A stretch of DNA of 44,446 nucleotides from positions 1 through 44,446 of the IMG/VR virus record IMGVR_UViG_3300009481_000023, one strand, 5' to 3'. Positions within the stretch are counted from its first letter, which is position 1. The number at the start of each line of letters is the position of its first letter. Under the pieces are notes generated by a model. The model was not told the DNA's origin and searched no databases. It worked only from the letters and a program-made list of their open reading frames with translations. Below are positions 15,194 to 22,900 of this stretch, piece after piece. This DNA comes from a virus. A program made the translations under genes and the position numbers.

Positions 15194-16008
15194 TTGTTAT
15201 AGAAGAAAGCGGCCCACTATCAAAGATAATAGGCAATACACTTGTAGCATCTAATATAAATGTAATTGGATGGAAAAGTTCTGTAATCCCTCTATATAGA
15301 ATGCTTGAGGACAAAAAACCTGATCTGCTAATATATGGCCCTGAAGCCAGTATACAGGGAATGCAATATATGAAACAGAGGTTCCCATCAACTGTAGTGG
15401 CTTATTTGGGAGATCATCCAGCGGACGAATGCCTGTCTGACATTGTCATTGGAGAATCAGAACTCAGATCATCAATTGATCTTCCCACTAATATATATGA
15501 CATAACAAATGTACTTAGAGGGAATAAAAAGCCATATATGGAGTGTGAGCTGGCAACTTTCACTGAGTCAATTACACAAGCTAAACTAGAATCAAACTCA
15601 GACTTATTCCAAGAGCTTATATCAATCAGAACTAGATTTTTTGGTAGTCAAAAACTAGATACCCATGCATACTTGGGATCAATAACCGATCAGGAGAGGG
15701 CTGATATCGTCAAGTCTTGCAGCATTTATGTCGATATGACAGGAGACTATTGGCACAAATCGGTTATGATGAGAACAGTTCCAATTGTCTTCACTAATGA
15801 TACGTTGCCGGGAGTCAACACCTTTAATGATATAGAAAGTTTGCATAAGGCAATACAGGAGACAAAAAAAGGCAACTATAATATTAAAGAAGCAAGAGAG
15901 TCGATAGTGAATAATAGCGGGTTTAATTTTTGTTACAATCTTTTTTCCGCTTTAGGAGCACAAGAAGCGGCAGCATCAATACTAAAAGCTAAGGAGGAAG
16001 TATCATGA
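15190..16008 (+). CDS. GT-B-like protein in glycan cassette
   Basis: This 272-residue protein starts with a Rossmann-like segment (MIVIEESGPLSKIIGNTLV, then KPDLLIYGPEASIQGMQYMK). The C-terminal half has the layout of a GT-B donor domain: HAYLGSITDQERADIVKSC, then SIYVDMTGDYWHKSVMMRTVPIVF and a final NDIESLHKAIQE helix. The step 'D-x2-K-S-C...V-D-M-T-G' corresponds in position to the surface loop before the donor site of group 1 transferases. Catalytic residues cannot be assigned with confidence. It overlaps the nucleotidyltransferase gene by four bases (ATGA) and the next gene by four. Confidence 0.5.
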   Translation: MIVIEESGPLSKIIGNTLVASNINVIGWKSSVIPLYRMLEDKKPDLLIYGPEASIQGMQYMKQRFPSTVVAYLGDHPADECLSDIVIGESELRSSIDLPTNIYDITNVLRGNKKPYMECELATFTESITQAKLESNSDLFQELISIRTRFFGSQKLDTHAYLGSITDQERADIVKSCSIYVDMTGDYWHKSVMMRTVPIVFTNDTLPGVNTFNDIESLHKAIQETKKGNYNIKEARESIVNNSGFNFCYNLFSALGAQEAAASILKAKEEVS

Positions 16009-16415
16009 TAGGAATAGTTTGTGAAAATATGGCAAGTATAGATGTAGATGAATTTTGTAAAAACAATGTGACAATATTCTCAAACTCACGATCAGACTCA
16101 GATAACCCTAATATGTCGCTATACTCAAAATATATGGCTTATGATTTTGAAGGCGTACTGATGTCTGTCACATTGCAAGATGCAATAACTACACTAGAGA
16201 ATAGCATATGTGGTAAGAAGGTTTTCTGGGTATGCTCTATAGACTGGCACAAATATAGTTCACTGCTATACTCAGATATTATCAAAGTCTTTTTCAATAA
16301 AGATGTTAAAATAGTTGCTCGCACAAAAGAAATATATGATGTTTTAGAAGCTTTTGTAAGAAAGCCAGATGGGATTATGGAATCTATCAACGCAGACAAG
16401 ATATTGGAGATTTGA
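16005..16415 (+). CDS. Hypothetical protein, last gene of the glycan cassette
   Basis: I cannot name this 136-residue protein. It has Rossmann-like alternation (IGIVCENMASIDVDEF, KKVFWVCSIDWHKYSSLL, DVKIVARTKEIYDVLEAF), which would fit the N-terminal lobe of a GT-B enzyme standing alone. Together with the preceding gene it could represent a GT-B enzyme divided over two chains. A good ribosome-binding site (AAGGAGG) lies at about 15990-15998, upstream of the ATG at 16005. The stop at 16415 is one base before the endonuclease start. Confidence 0.5.
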   Translation: MIGIVCENMASIDVDEFCKNNVTIFSNSRSDSDNPNMSLYSKYMAYDFEGVLMSVTLQDAITTLENSICGKKVFWVCSIDWHKYSSLLYSDIIKVFFNKDVKIVARTKEIYDVLEAFVRKPDGIMESINADKILEI

Positions 16416-16416
16416 A

Positions 16417-17202
16417 ATGAATTATAGCTCTCTAAATGATAAAGAAAAGAAAAAAGTTCTCAAGCAGAAGTACATAAAAGAAAGGCTTAGCTTTGCTGAA
16501 ATAGCAAAAGAGTTTGGAACCTATGCTAATAAGCTCAGAAGAGATGCCTCTAAGCTAGGTATTGAAATAAGAACTAGAAGCCAAGCTGCCAAAATTGCTT
16601 TAGAGTGTGGAAGGTCAGAACATCCTACTCAGGGAAAAGGACACACGGAAGAAACAAAGCTTAAAATAAGTGAAAGCCAAGGAAAGGTGTGGGATTCTCT
16701 AGATGATCAAGAAAGACTTGTCCGATCTCAGATAGGAAAGGTTTCTTGGGAAAGCAAATCTGAAAGTGAAAAGAGAGAACTTCTAGAAAAAGGAAGTCAG
16801 GCAATTAGAGAAGCTTCAAGAATAGGATCTAAGATGGAGCGATATCTACTATATGAGCTTACCCAACTAGGATATGATGTTCAGTTCCATAGAGAACATC
16901 TGCTGAGAAATCAAAGACTGGAAATAGACTTATATGTTAATGATACTTCAACAGCTATAGAAGTAGACGGCCCTTCACATTTTGAGCCCGTGTGGGGAGA
17001 GGAAAATTTAGAAAGAAATAAGAGGTCAGATCGTCAAAAAACGGGTCTAATTATATCAGAGGGAATGGTTCTAATAAGAATCAAACAGGACAAGAGGAGC
17101 TCTCAAAGGTACTTTAGAAGAGTGCTGGAACAGGTTGTTCAAGAGCTAGAAAAGATAACTAAAGAGTTTCCAAAGGAAGATCAGAGGTATATAGAGATAT
17201 GA
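16417..17202 (+). CDS. NUMOD3 / VSR-like (EDxHD) putative homing endonuclease
   Basis: This 261-residue protein combines three parts: an N-terminal helix-turn-helix (about 13-50), a NUMOD3-like DNA-binding motif GKGHTEETKLKISESQGK at 73-90, and a C-terminal nuclease fold with E169-I-D171 and E182-V-D184-G-P-S-H188. The E, D, H pattern matches EDxHD homing endonucleases related to very-short-patch repair enzymes. It is a free-standing gene, so it may promote its own spread between phages, or be a domesticated nuclease. I chose the ATG at 16417, preceded by GGAGA, rather than an upstream frame start at 16369, which would overlap the previous gene by 47 bases. The last four bases overlap the next start. 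Confidence 0.75.
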   Translation: MNYSSLNDKEKKKVLKQKYIKERLSFAEIAKEFGTYANKLRRDASKLGIEIRTRSQAAKIALECGRSEHPTQGKGHTEETKLKISESQGKVWDSLDDQERLVRSQIGKVSWESKSESEKRELLEKGSQAIREASRIGSKMERYLLYELTQLGYDVQFHREHLLRNQRLEIDLYVNDTSTAIEVDGPSHFEPVWGEENLERNKRSDRQKTGLIISEGMVLIRIKQDKRSSQRYFRRVLEQVVQELEKITKEFPKEDQRYIEI

Positions 17203-17957
17203 GTAAAGCAAAAAGTAAAGCTAAAGTTGAAAAAGCGGATTTCGAAGACATCGTAGATGTAATTGAGGAAGAGCTTGATGAAGAGGCAGAAGAGGTAGTA
17301 TATACTCCTTCTGACCCTGAGTGGAGTGAGTATGTTCTTGATCAAATGCATGACAGCGAACTCAAGCAGGGAAATCCCACTGTAGATGGACTACGTAGAG
17401 TTACTGAAAGAGTTTACGGAGAAATCGTAAGCTCCACAAGTGAAATATTCAACTATGATACTTCTAGAGGAGTATGCACAGTTAAGCATACTTTGTCGAT
17501 CCAAAAATACTCTACAGACGTTATAATAACTGTAGATGGTTGTGTCGATGTTAAGTTTCAAAACATTCCACACCCTTTCAACCAACACCTTGTTTCTACA
17601 GCAGATACCCGAGCTGAAGGCAAAGCCTTACGAAGAGCTCTTAAACTAAGGGTCGTGACTGCTGAGGAAGTCCAGCAAACATCAGAAGATGATGTGCTAG
17701 CTGCTCAGGAAAATATAACTGACCAGCAGATACTGGCTATCAATCAGATGTGTAAGCGACTGGATATTAATTTGGTTGAGGGTGTCAAGAGTGTTTGTCC
17801 TAACGCTGACTCAATCAGAGATTCTAGTAACCTCCAAGGCAGAATGCTGTTAAGTACTTTATCTGAGTACCAAAGAAGTCCAGCATCAATTCCTGAAAAC
17901 TTGAAGGGTTACGATTCCGAATGGAGAGAAACATTTGATACCGGAGGTAAAAAGTAA
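17199..17957 (+). CDS. Putative single-strand annealing / recombination protein
   Basis: This 252-residue protein has an acidic, low-complexity N-terminus (residues 1-40), a central beta-rich domain (CTVKHTLSIQKYSTDVIITVDG) and the helix STADTRAEGKALRRALKL at about 128-145. Phage annealing proteins of the Erf/Sak/Rad52-like group often carry an A-x-T-x-A-x-G-x-A-L-R helix of this form after a beta sheet, which is the main reason for the call. The C-terminal 100 residues (TDQQILAINQMCKRLDI) resemble the small helical domain that follows the annealing core. A partnership with the RecB-like exonuclease at 3086-4123 would make a phage recombination pair. The call is pattern-based. Confidence 0.55.
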   Translation: MSKAKSKAKVEKADFEDIVDVIEEELDEEAEEVVYTPSDPEWSEYVLDQMHDSELKQGNPTVDGLRRVTERVYGEIVSSTSEIFNYDTSRGVCTVKHTLSIQKYSTDVIITVDGCVDVKFQNIPHPFNQHLVSTADTRAEGKALRRALKLRVVTAEEVQQTSEDDVLAAQENITDQQILAINQMCKRLDINLVEGVKSVCPNADSIRDSSNLQGRMLLSTLSEYQRSPASIPENLKGYDSEWRETFDTGGKK

Positions 17958-18343
17958 TGAAAGCTAACGTCAGAGCAACGCCCGACTTGACTTTTCAAGT
18001 TGACGCGGAAACTGAAGAAGAACTTTTTAAACAAGTTGCTAGAGTTCAGGAAGTTTTTCAGCATCAGTCATGTGGTAAATGCTCTTCACCAAATGTGAAG
18101 TTTGTTTGTCGTCATGACAGCTCAGAAAATGACTGGCTTGAGGTGGTCTGCAAAGATTGTCGAGCTAAAGTTATATTCGGACGCACGAAGAAGGGTGGTC
18201 AGATCTATCCAAAGATCAGATGGGATCAGCTTTCTGAGAAGCAGAAAGAGCAAAGAGTCAATGAAAAGGCTTATGCTGATAAGAACCGAGGATTTCTACC
18301 TCAGAGGGGATGGTTTGTATACAAGCCACCAGCCTCTAAGTAG
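17957..18343 (+). CDS. Zinc-ribbon protein
   Basis: This 128-residue protein carries one clear zinc ribbon, C39-x2-C42 and C65-x2-C68, with 22 residues between the pairs. The N-terminal 35 residues form a strand-helix segment (DAETEEELFKQVARVQEVF) and the C-terminus is basic (GRTKKGGQIYPKIRW ... FLPQRGWFVYKPP). Such a fold may bind single-stranded DNA, RNA polymerase or another protein. The start shares one base with the stop of the putative annealing protein upstream (taATGa), suggesting a functional link to recombination. It is the last plus-strand gene; a hairpin terminator follows about 30 bases later. Confidence 0.7.
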   Translation: MKANVRATPDLTFQVDAETEEELFKQVARVQEVFQHQSCGKCSSPNVKFVCRHDSSENDWLEVVCKDCRAKVIFGRTKKGGQIYPKIRWDQLSEKQKEQRVNEKAYADKNRGFLPQRGWFVYKPPASK

Positions 18344-18371
18344 ATATCTAAGGCAGTTTTTTAAAACTGGA

Positions 18372-18395
18372 GGGGGTTATATACCCCCTTTTTTT
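18372..18395 (+). terminator. Rho-independent terminator at the convergent junction
   Basis: A perfect hairpin, GGGGG (18372-18376), loop TTATATA, CCCCC (18384-18388), is followed by seven T residues. It ends the plus-strand run 29 bases after the last stop. The T tract touches the stop of the opposing minus-strand gene at 18394. A second small inverted repeat, CAGTTTT/AAAACTG (about 18354-18369), sits just before it. In the minus direction the hairpin is preceded by A residues but lacks a T tract, so it is probably strongest for plus-strand transcripts. Confidence 0.85.
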
Positions 18396-18681
18396 ATTCG
18401 TTAGTGTTATCTTCTTTATACTTGTTGAAATAAGGGAAGAGTCCATTCAAAAACTTCTTCCTTGCTCCACAACCACAGCCTCCAGAATCTACATTGAATA
18501 TTCTTTCTACTCTTTCTGAGGTTATACCTATCTTGCCTAGAACTTTCTCTATGGTATCTCCAAGTCCTCCTTTAGCATCTGCTGCATGAGAGACATATTG
18601 ATCGACTCCTTCTTTTTTGAATTCGTCTATCACTTTATCTGCCAACTGTTCATCAGATAGGTTATCTATATTTTCAGACAT
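18394..18681 (-). CDS. Small paralog with GDTIEK...CGC..RKK motif (last tail-run gene)
   Basis: Read from ATG at 18681, this 95-residue protein has an acidic helical N-terminus and a C-terminal motif from residue 39: GGLGDTIEKVLGKIGI, a variable helix, then GCGCGARKKFLNGLFPYF (C69, C71). The same motif ends the neighbouring gene at 18674-19132, so the two are paralogs or share a module. The frame can be extended to 18744, but a purine-rich site (AAGGAAG) eight bases upstream of 18681, and the 8-base overlap with the upstream gene, support the shorter form. Function unknown; the location at the end of a tail run suggests a virion or host-interaction role. Confidence 0.7.
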   Translation of the reverse strand: MSENIDNLSDEQLADKVIDEFKKEGVDQYVSHAADAKGGLGDTIEKVLGKIGITSERVERIFNVDSGGCGCGARKKFLNGLFPYFNKYKEDNTNE

Positions 18682-19132
18682 TCTTTTCTTCCTTATTATA
18701 AGAAAATATTTTATTAAACCATTTTTTTCTTTCGCTACATCCACATCCTTGAGCTCCTAGAATGCTCTGTATCTTATCTTTGTTGATTCCAAATTTATTA
18801 AGAACCTTTTCTATTGTATCTCCTAAGCCTTCTGAAATTTTTTCAATCTCGACTCCTTGATCTTTGAGCTCAGATATTGCCAAGTCTGCATCAGAATGTA
18901 GTTTTTGAAATTTTCGCTGCCTTTGGTTCCTCTGTCTTTTAACTTCTCTGTCATGGACACCTCTGTTGCGAGCAGTTTCCAAGAAGTACTCTCGATATCT
19001 AGCGTCTGTCTTGCAGAAGTTGTGCAGCCTGTCATCCATCCTCATTGCAAGTAAGGGGCAAAATCCTGCCGACTCACACTCACATTCGTATCCTTCACTT
19101 GCCATCTTTTCATAGTCATAGTCTTGTTCCAT
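18674..19132 (-). CDS. Cys-rich protein with GDTIEK...CGC..RKK C-terminal module
   Basis: This 152-residue protein has three parts. The N-terminal 45 residues contain C17-x-C19, C25 and C40 (ECECESAGFCPLLAMR ... FCKTD), a possible metal or Fe-S site. The middle (60-95) is a basic, charged helix. The C-terminal part from residue 102 repeats the module of the next gene: GLGDTIEKVLNKFGI, then GCGCSERKKWFNKIF (C130, C132). AAGGA lies eight bases before the ATG. It follows the Cys-rich tail gene by ten bases. Unknown function; possible tail-tip, scaffold or post-adsorption factor. Confidence 0.65.
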   Translation of the reverse strand: MEQDYDYEKMASEGYECECESAGFCPLLAMRMDDRLHNFCKTDARYREYFLETARNRGVHDREVKRQRNQRQRKFQKLHSDADLAISELKDQGVEIEKISEGLGDTIEKVLNKFGINKDKIQSILGAQGCGCSERKKWFNKIFSYNKEEKNV

Positions 19133-19142
19133 TTATAGATCC

Positions 19143-19973
19143 TTATGATATAACTGCTGTTAAATCTACGGTGTTGCTAACACCATCTTCTTCACCATTC
19201 ATGCATGGTCCGCAATTCCAGTAGAGATCATTCGCTTCAAAAGTTAATATGAATGGATCGCATCTTGAACTAACAAGAACAAATTCATTGAACAAGTCAG
19301 TATCACTACTGGCCTCAACATTTGTATAACCCGGCAATATCTGTGTCTTAGGCTGAGTCCCTTCTATATATCCAGAAGGACAGTGGCAATACTTATCTGT
19401 TTCCACAGGGTGAAATTGCATCGTTAGTACATAATTGCAGGTGTGACATTCTCCAGTGCTTCCGGCTTTGGTCGCTTGAGTATGCGCTCCGCAACAACAT
19501 AGAGCAATATCTGCCTTAGCTCCGGGACAAGGCCCTCCTTCGTCTCCAACAATTCCAGAGAAAATGTGATCCTTTTTTCCATATTTTTCATATGCTTGTA
19601 CAGTCCCTGTCTGTCCTAAAGAATCAGGCGTATAGCAAGTTCCTCCTCCAACTGCAGGATTATCCCCGCTACAAATGCTTATTCCATCACTGGCAGTTAG
19701 GGTAATGGTCTCAGCAACGCCACCAGCTGCGCAGCTTGCAGTCAAGGTTAGAGTAACTGTCCTACCATCTCCAGTAGCAGGACATGGACAACATGTTTGT
19801 GGAAAACAAGGCACACCTCCTTCACCGGGATTGGCTCCGTAAAGATTGTTATTGCCTGACGTGCAAACTCCACTGCAGCTATTGCCTGCAGAATCAGCCT
19901 GATTTCCTAAGAACCCACACACGCAACATTCATTGTTGCCATCAGGTCCTACTGCTACAAATCTACTAGTCAT
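19143..19973 (-). CDS. Cys-rich putative tail-tip protein
   Basis: This 276-residue protein is exceptionally rich in Cys, many in pairs or clusters (ECCVCG, QTCCPCP, ALCCCG, CHTC, YCHC), and in Gly, with little predicted helix. The segments RTVTLTLTASCAAGG and ETITLTASDG look like beta strands of a small immunoglobulin-like or similar domain. There is no signal peptide. The Cys density would suit disulfide-stapled or metal-bound loops in an extracellular virion part. The gene lies 15 bases after the long repetitive fibre gene, with ribosome-binding site AAGGAAA. It is a good candidate for part of the receptor-binding tip, but no homolog is recognised. Confidence 0.6.
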   Translation of the reverse strand: MTSRFVAVGPDGNNECCVCGFLGNQADSAGNSCSGVCTSGNNNLYGANPGEGGVPCFPQTCCPCPATGDGRTVTLTLTASCAAGGVAETITLTASDGISICSGDNPAVGGGTCYTPDSLGQTGTVQAYEKYGKKDHIFSGIVGDEGGPCPGAKADIALCCCGAHTQATKAGSTGECHTCNYVLTMQFHPVETDKYCHCPSGYIEGTQPKTQILPGYTNVEASSDTDLFNEFVLVSSRCDPFILTFEANDLYWNCGPCMNGEEDGVSNTVDLTAVIS

Positions 19974-19988
19974 TTATTTTCCTTTTAA

Positions 19989-22900
19989 TTAACAAGCATC
20001 GCCCTCGGCAACACTCTTAAGTAGTCCACAAGAGTTGAATGTTAGGGTTGTATATTTAATATCAAAGCCATTTCCTTGGCAACATATATCTTTCACAAGC
20101 TGAACTGTCTGGTCACCGGCTGGATCACTGTTAGTTGGATCAAGTTTGATTTCCACTTTACCATTGGCTGGATTTTCTACTGTTAATCCACACTTAAAGT
20201 CTAACTCACATGAATGGTCATCTCCTACCCTAACTCCATTGTCTCGAACTGTGAGCACCTTCTGTATGGTTGTGGTACATCCAACGTTAGTCATTTTAAG
20301 CCCGTCTGCAAACTGCAGGGTCGTGAAGTCAAACGGCCCTTGAGCGCTACTGCAATTTCCAGCGATTCCCTGAACCTTCTGGTCCAGCCCCTTGACCGTT
20401 GCTACACAGCCCGCAACAGAAACTCCAATATTATCAGTGAACGCTAGCTTTTTGAAGTCAGTCTCACCTACAGCTGCATCCCCGATACAGTTTGTCACAG
20501 CGGCATTTGGAACCGAGGAGATTTTCTGGTCAAGCCCCTTGACGGTTGCTACGCAATCAGCAACTTCGACCCCGATGTTGTTAGAAAAAGTAAGCTTCTT
20601 AAAATCTGTCTCAGCAACATTGGTCAGCCCACAAATGTTGTCAGTTTGTGTGCTCTCAACCTTCTGGTCAAGCCCCTTAATCGTTGCTACACAGTCAGCA
20701 ACAGAAACTCCAATATTATCAGTGAACGCTAGCTTTTTGAAGTCAGTCTCACCTACAGCTGCATCCCCGATACAGTTTGTCACAGCGGCATTTGGAACGG
20801 AGGAAATTTTCTGGTCAAGCCCCTTGACGGTTGCTACGCAATCAGCAACTTCGACCCCGATGTTGTTAGAAAAAGTAAGCTTCTTAAAATCTGTCTCAGC
20901 AACATTGGTCAGCCCGCAGATATTGTCAGTTGATGTGCTCTCAACCTTCTGATCAAGCCCCTTGACGGTTGCCGTACAGCCGTCAACTGAGACACCGATG
21001 TTGTTAGCAAAAGTAAGCTTTGAAAAGTCTTTCTCAGCAACATTGGTCAGTCCGCAAATATTGTCAGTTTCTGTGCTCTGAACCTTCTGATCAAGTCCCT
21101 TAATTGTTGCTACACAGCCCGCAACAGCAACACCAATATTGTCAGTGAATGCTAGTTTTTTGAAGTCAGTATCGGCTACATCTGCCCCCTGTGCCATACA
21201 GTTTGTGACAGCAGTATTTCTGGTGGAAGAGATTTTCTGATCAAGGGCTTTAATAGTCCACTCACAGTTAGATCTAGTGGCGATAAGATTGTCACTGAAC
21301 AGTATCTTAGTTGCATCAAATTCTGAAGCCGCAGCACCACCACAGTCAGCACTGACCCAGTCTCCTTGAACATGAAGAAGCGGAGCGGATACGGTTGTTC
21401 CAGCGAGCTGCAGCCCTTCTCCAAGAGTAAGACACGCAATCTCCGTGCATGAAGTTGTAGAAGCGGTATAATCGCAATAGCTAGTATCTTTATATTGAGG
21501 AGCAGTTCCGTCTATATAGTTACCACTTATGGTTATCTTGCCGCAATCTCCTGCAGCTTTAGTGACACTTATTCCAGCTATACCTTCAATATCTGGTGCG
21601 CAACCGCTAATTGTGTAATCTTTACAGTCTCCATTACTGCTCGATGTTATCGTTACTGTCCCTGCTTGCGTAAATGTGTCTTGACAGCCGCTTATCGTCA
21701 CTACCTGATTACAATAGTCCCCAACGTCTGTGATACTTACTCCTCCTTGAGCAACGAAAGAAGGCTTACAGCCGGATGCATCAACAGTGTATGTCTTACA
21801 TCCTGCAGAAGTAGATTCATTTACTGTGACATTTGTTCCTCCTGCAATTACTGGATTACAGCCACTGACTGTATATACATTACCAACATTGGTAACAGAA
21901 ATATCTCCTGCTCCAGCAACACTAGTTATACAGTCGGTATTAAGGGACAAATCAAATCTCGAACAATCTCCTACGCTTTGCTCATTGACTATTATACAGC
22001 TGTCAGTTGAAGCGACAGTATTGCGACAACCATCAAACTCTATTTTATATCCACATTCTCCACTAGGAGTAACATTAATCCCGTCACCGCCAGCAAGCTC
22101 TGTCGTGCAGCCACTTACTATGTACCCGCAATCACCGTTAGGAGTAACTGTGATATTACCTTGTCCTGATAGGCTTGTCTCACATCCGCTTATAGTGTAT
22201 TCTTTACATTCTCCCTGAGCAGTTGAGGTAACAGTAACTGAGCCAACTCCAGTAAAGCTGTCTTGACAGCCGCTAACCGTATAAGTTTTACAACCTCCTG
22301 CTGTAGAAACTGTAACAGTATTTGATCCTGCTCCGGCAACAACAGGGTCACATCCACTAACTATATACCCGCACTCACCATCTGTGGTGACAGTGATATC
22401 TCCTTGTCCAGAAACGGTCGTCTGGCAACCACTGATAACATGGTCACAGCCATCGGAAGTTACAGTGATTCCACCTTGACCAGAGAATGTATGTTCACAC
22501 CCACTGATAATATAACCACACTCTCCACTTTCGACAGCTGTTATTGAGCCTTGCCCTGTAATAGCGGTTCTGTGACCACTTACAGTATATGTTCTCTCAT
22601 TTCCATTTATAGCTGGTCCAGTGACGCTTGCACATCCAGTTGCTTTTACGATAGTAATCGTATCTGTGGCGGGAGCACCAGAAACCACAAAATCACAACC
22701 GGCACCTTTTGTGACTGTGACAGTTCCTTCTCCAGTGATAGTGGGACAAGATGCCTCAGCGGATTCGGTGCTTATAGTAAATGAGCCGCAACCATTGTCA
22801 GTAACGCTTAATCCGAGTCCCGGTATAATATTAGTAAAGTACTCTCCAGAGAACTTATGCATAGTCTCTAGCTTAAGACCACTTCCGTCGCATCCTGCGT

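Noticed and set aside
18102-18404. Overlapping plus-strand 100-residue frame over the zinc-ribbon gene end
   Set aside because: It is out of frame with the zinc-ribbon gene and runs through the terminator hairpin, with no start site.
18682-18744. Longer start (18744) for the small paralog
   Set aside because: It would overlap the upstream gene by 71 bases without a ribosome-binding site; ATG at 18681 has one.
20413-21250. CRISPR-like or mobile repeats
   Set aside because: The repeats are long, adjacent and in frame within a coding sequence; there are no spacers.
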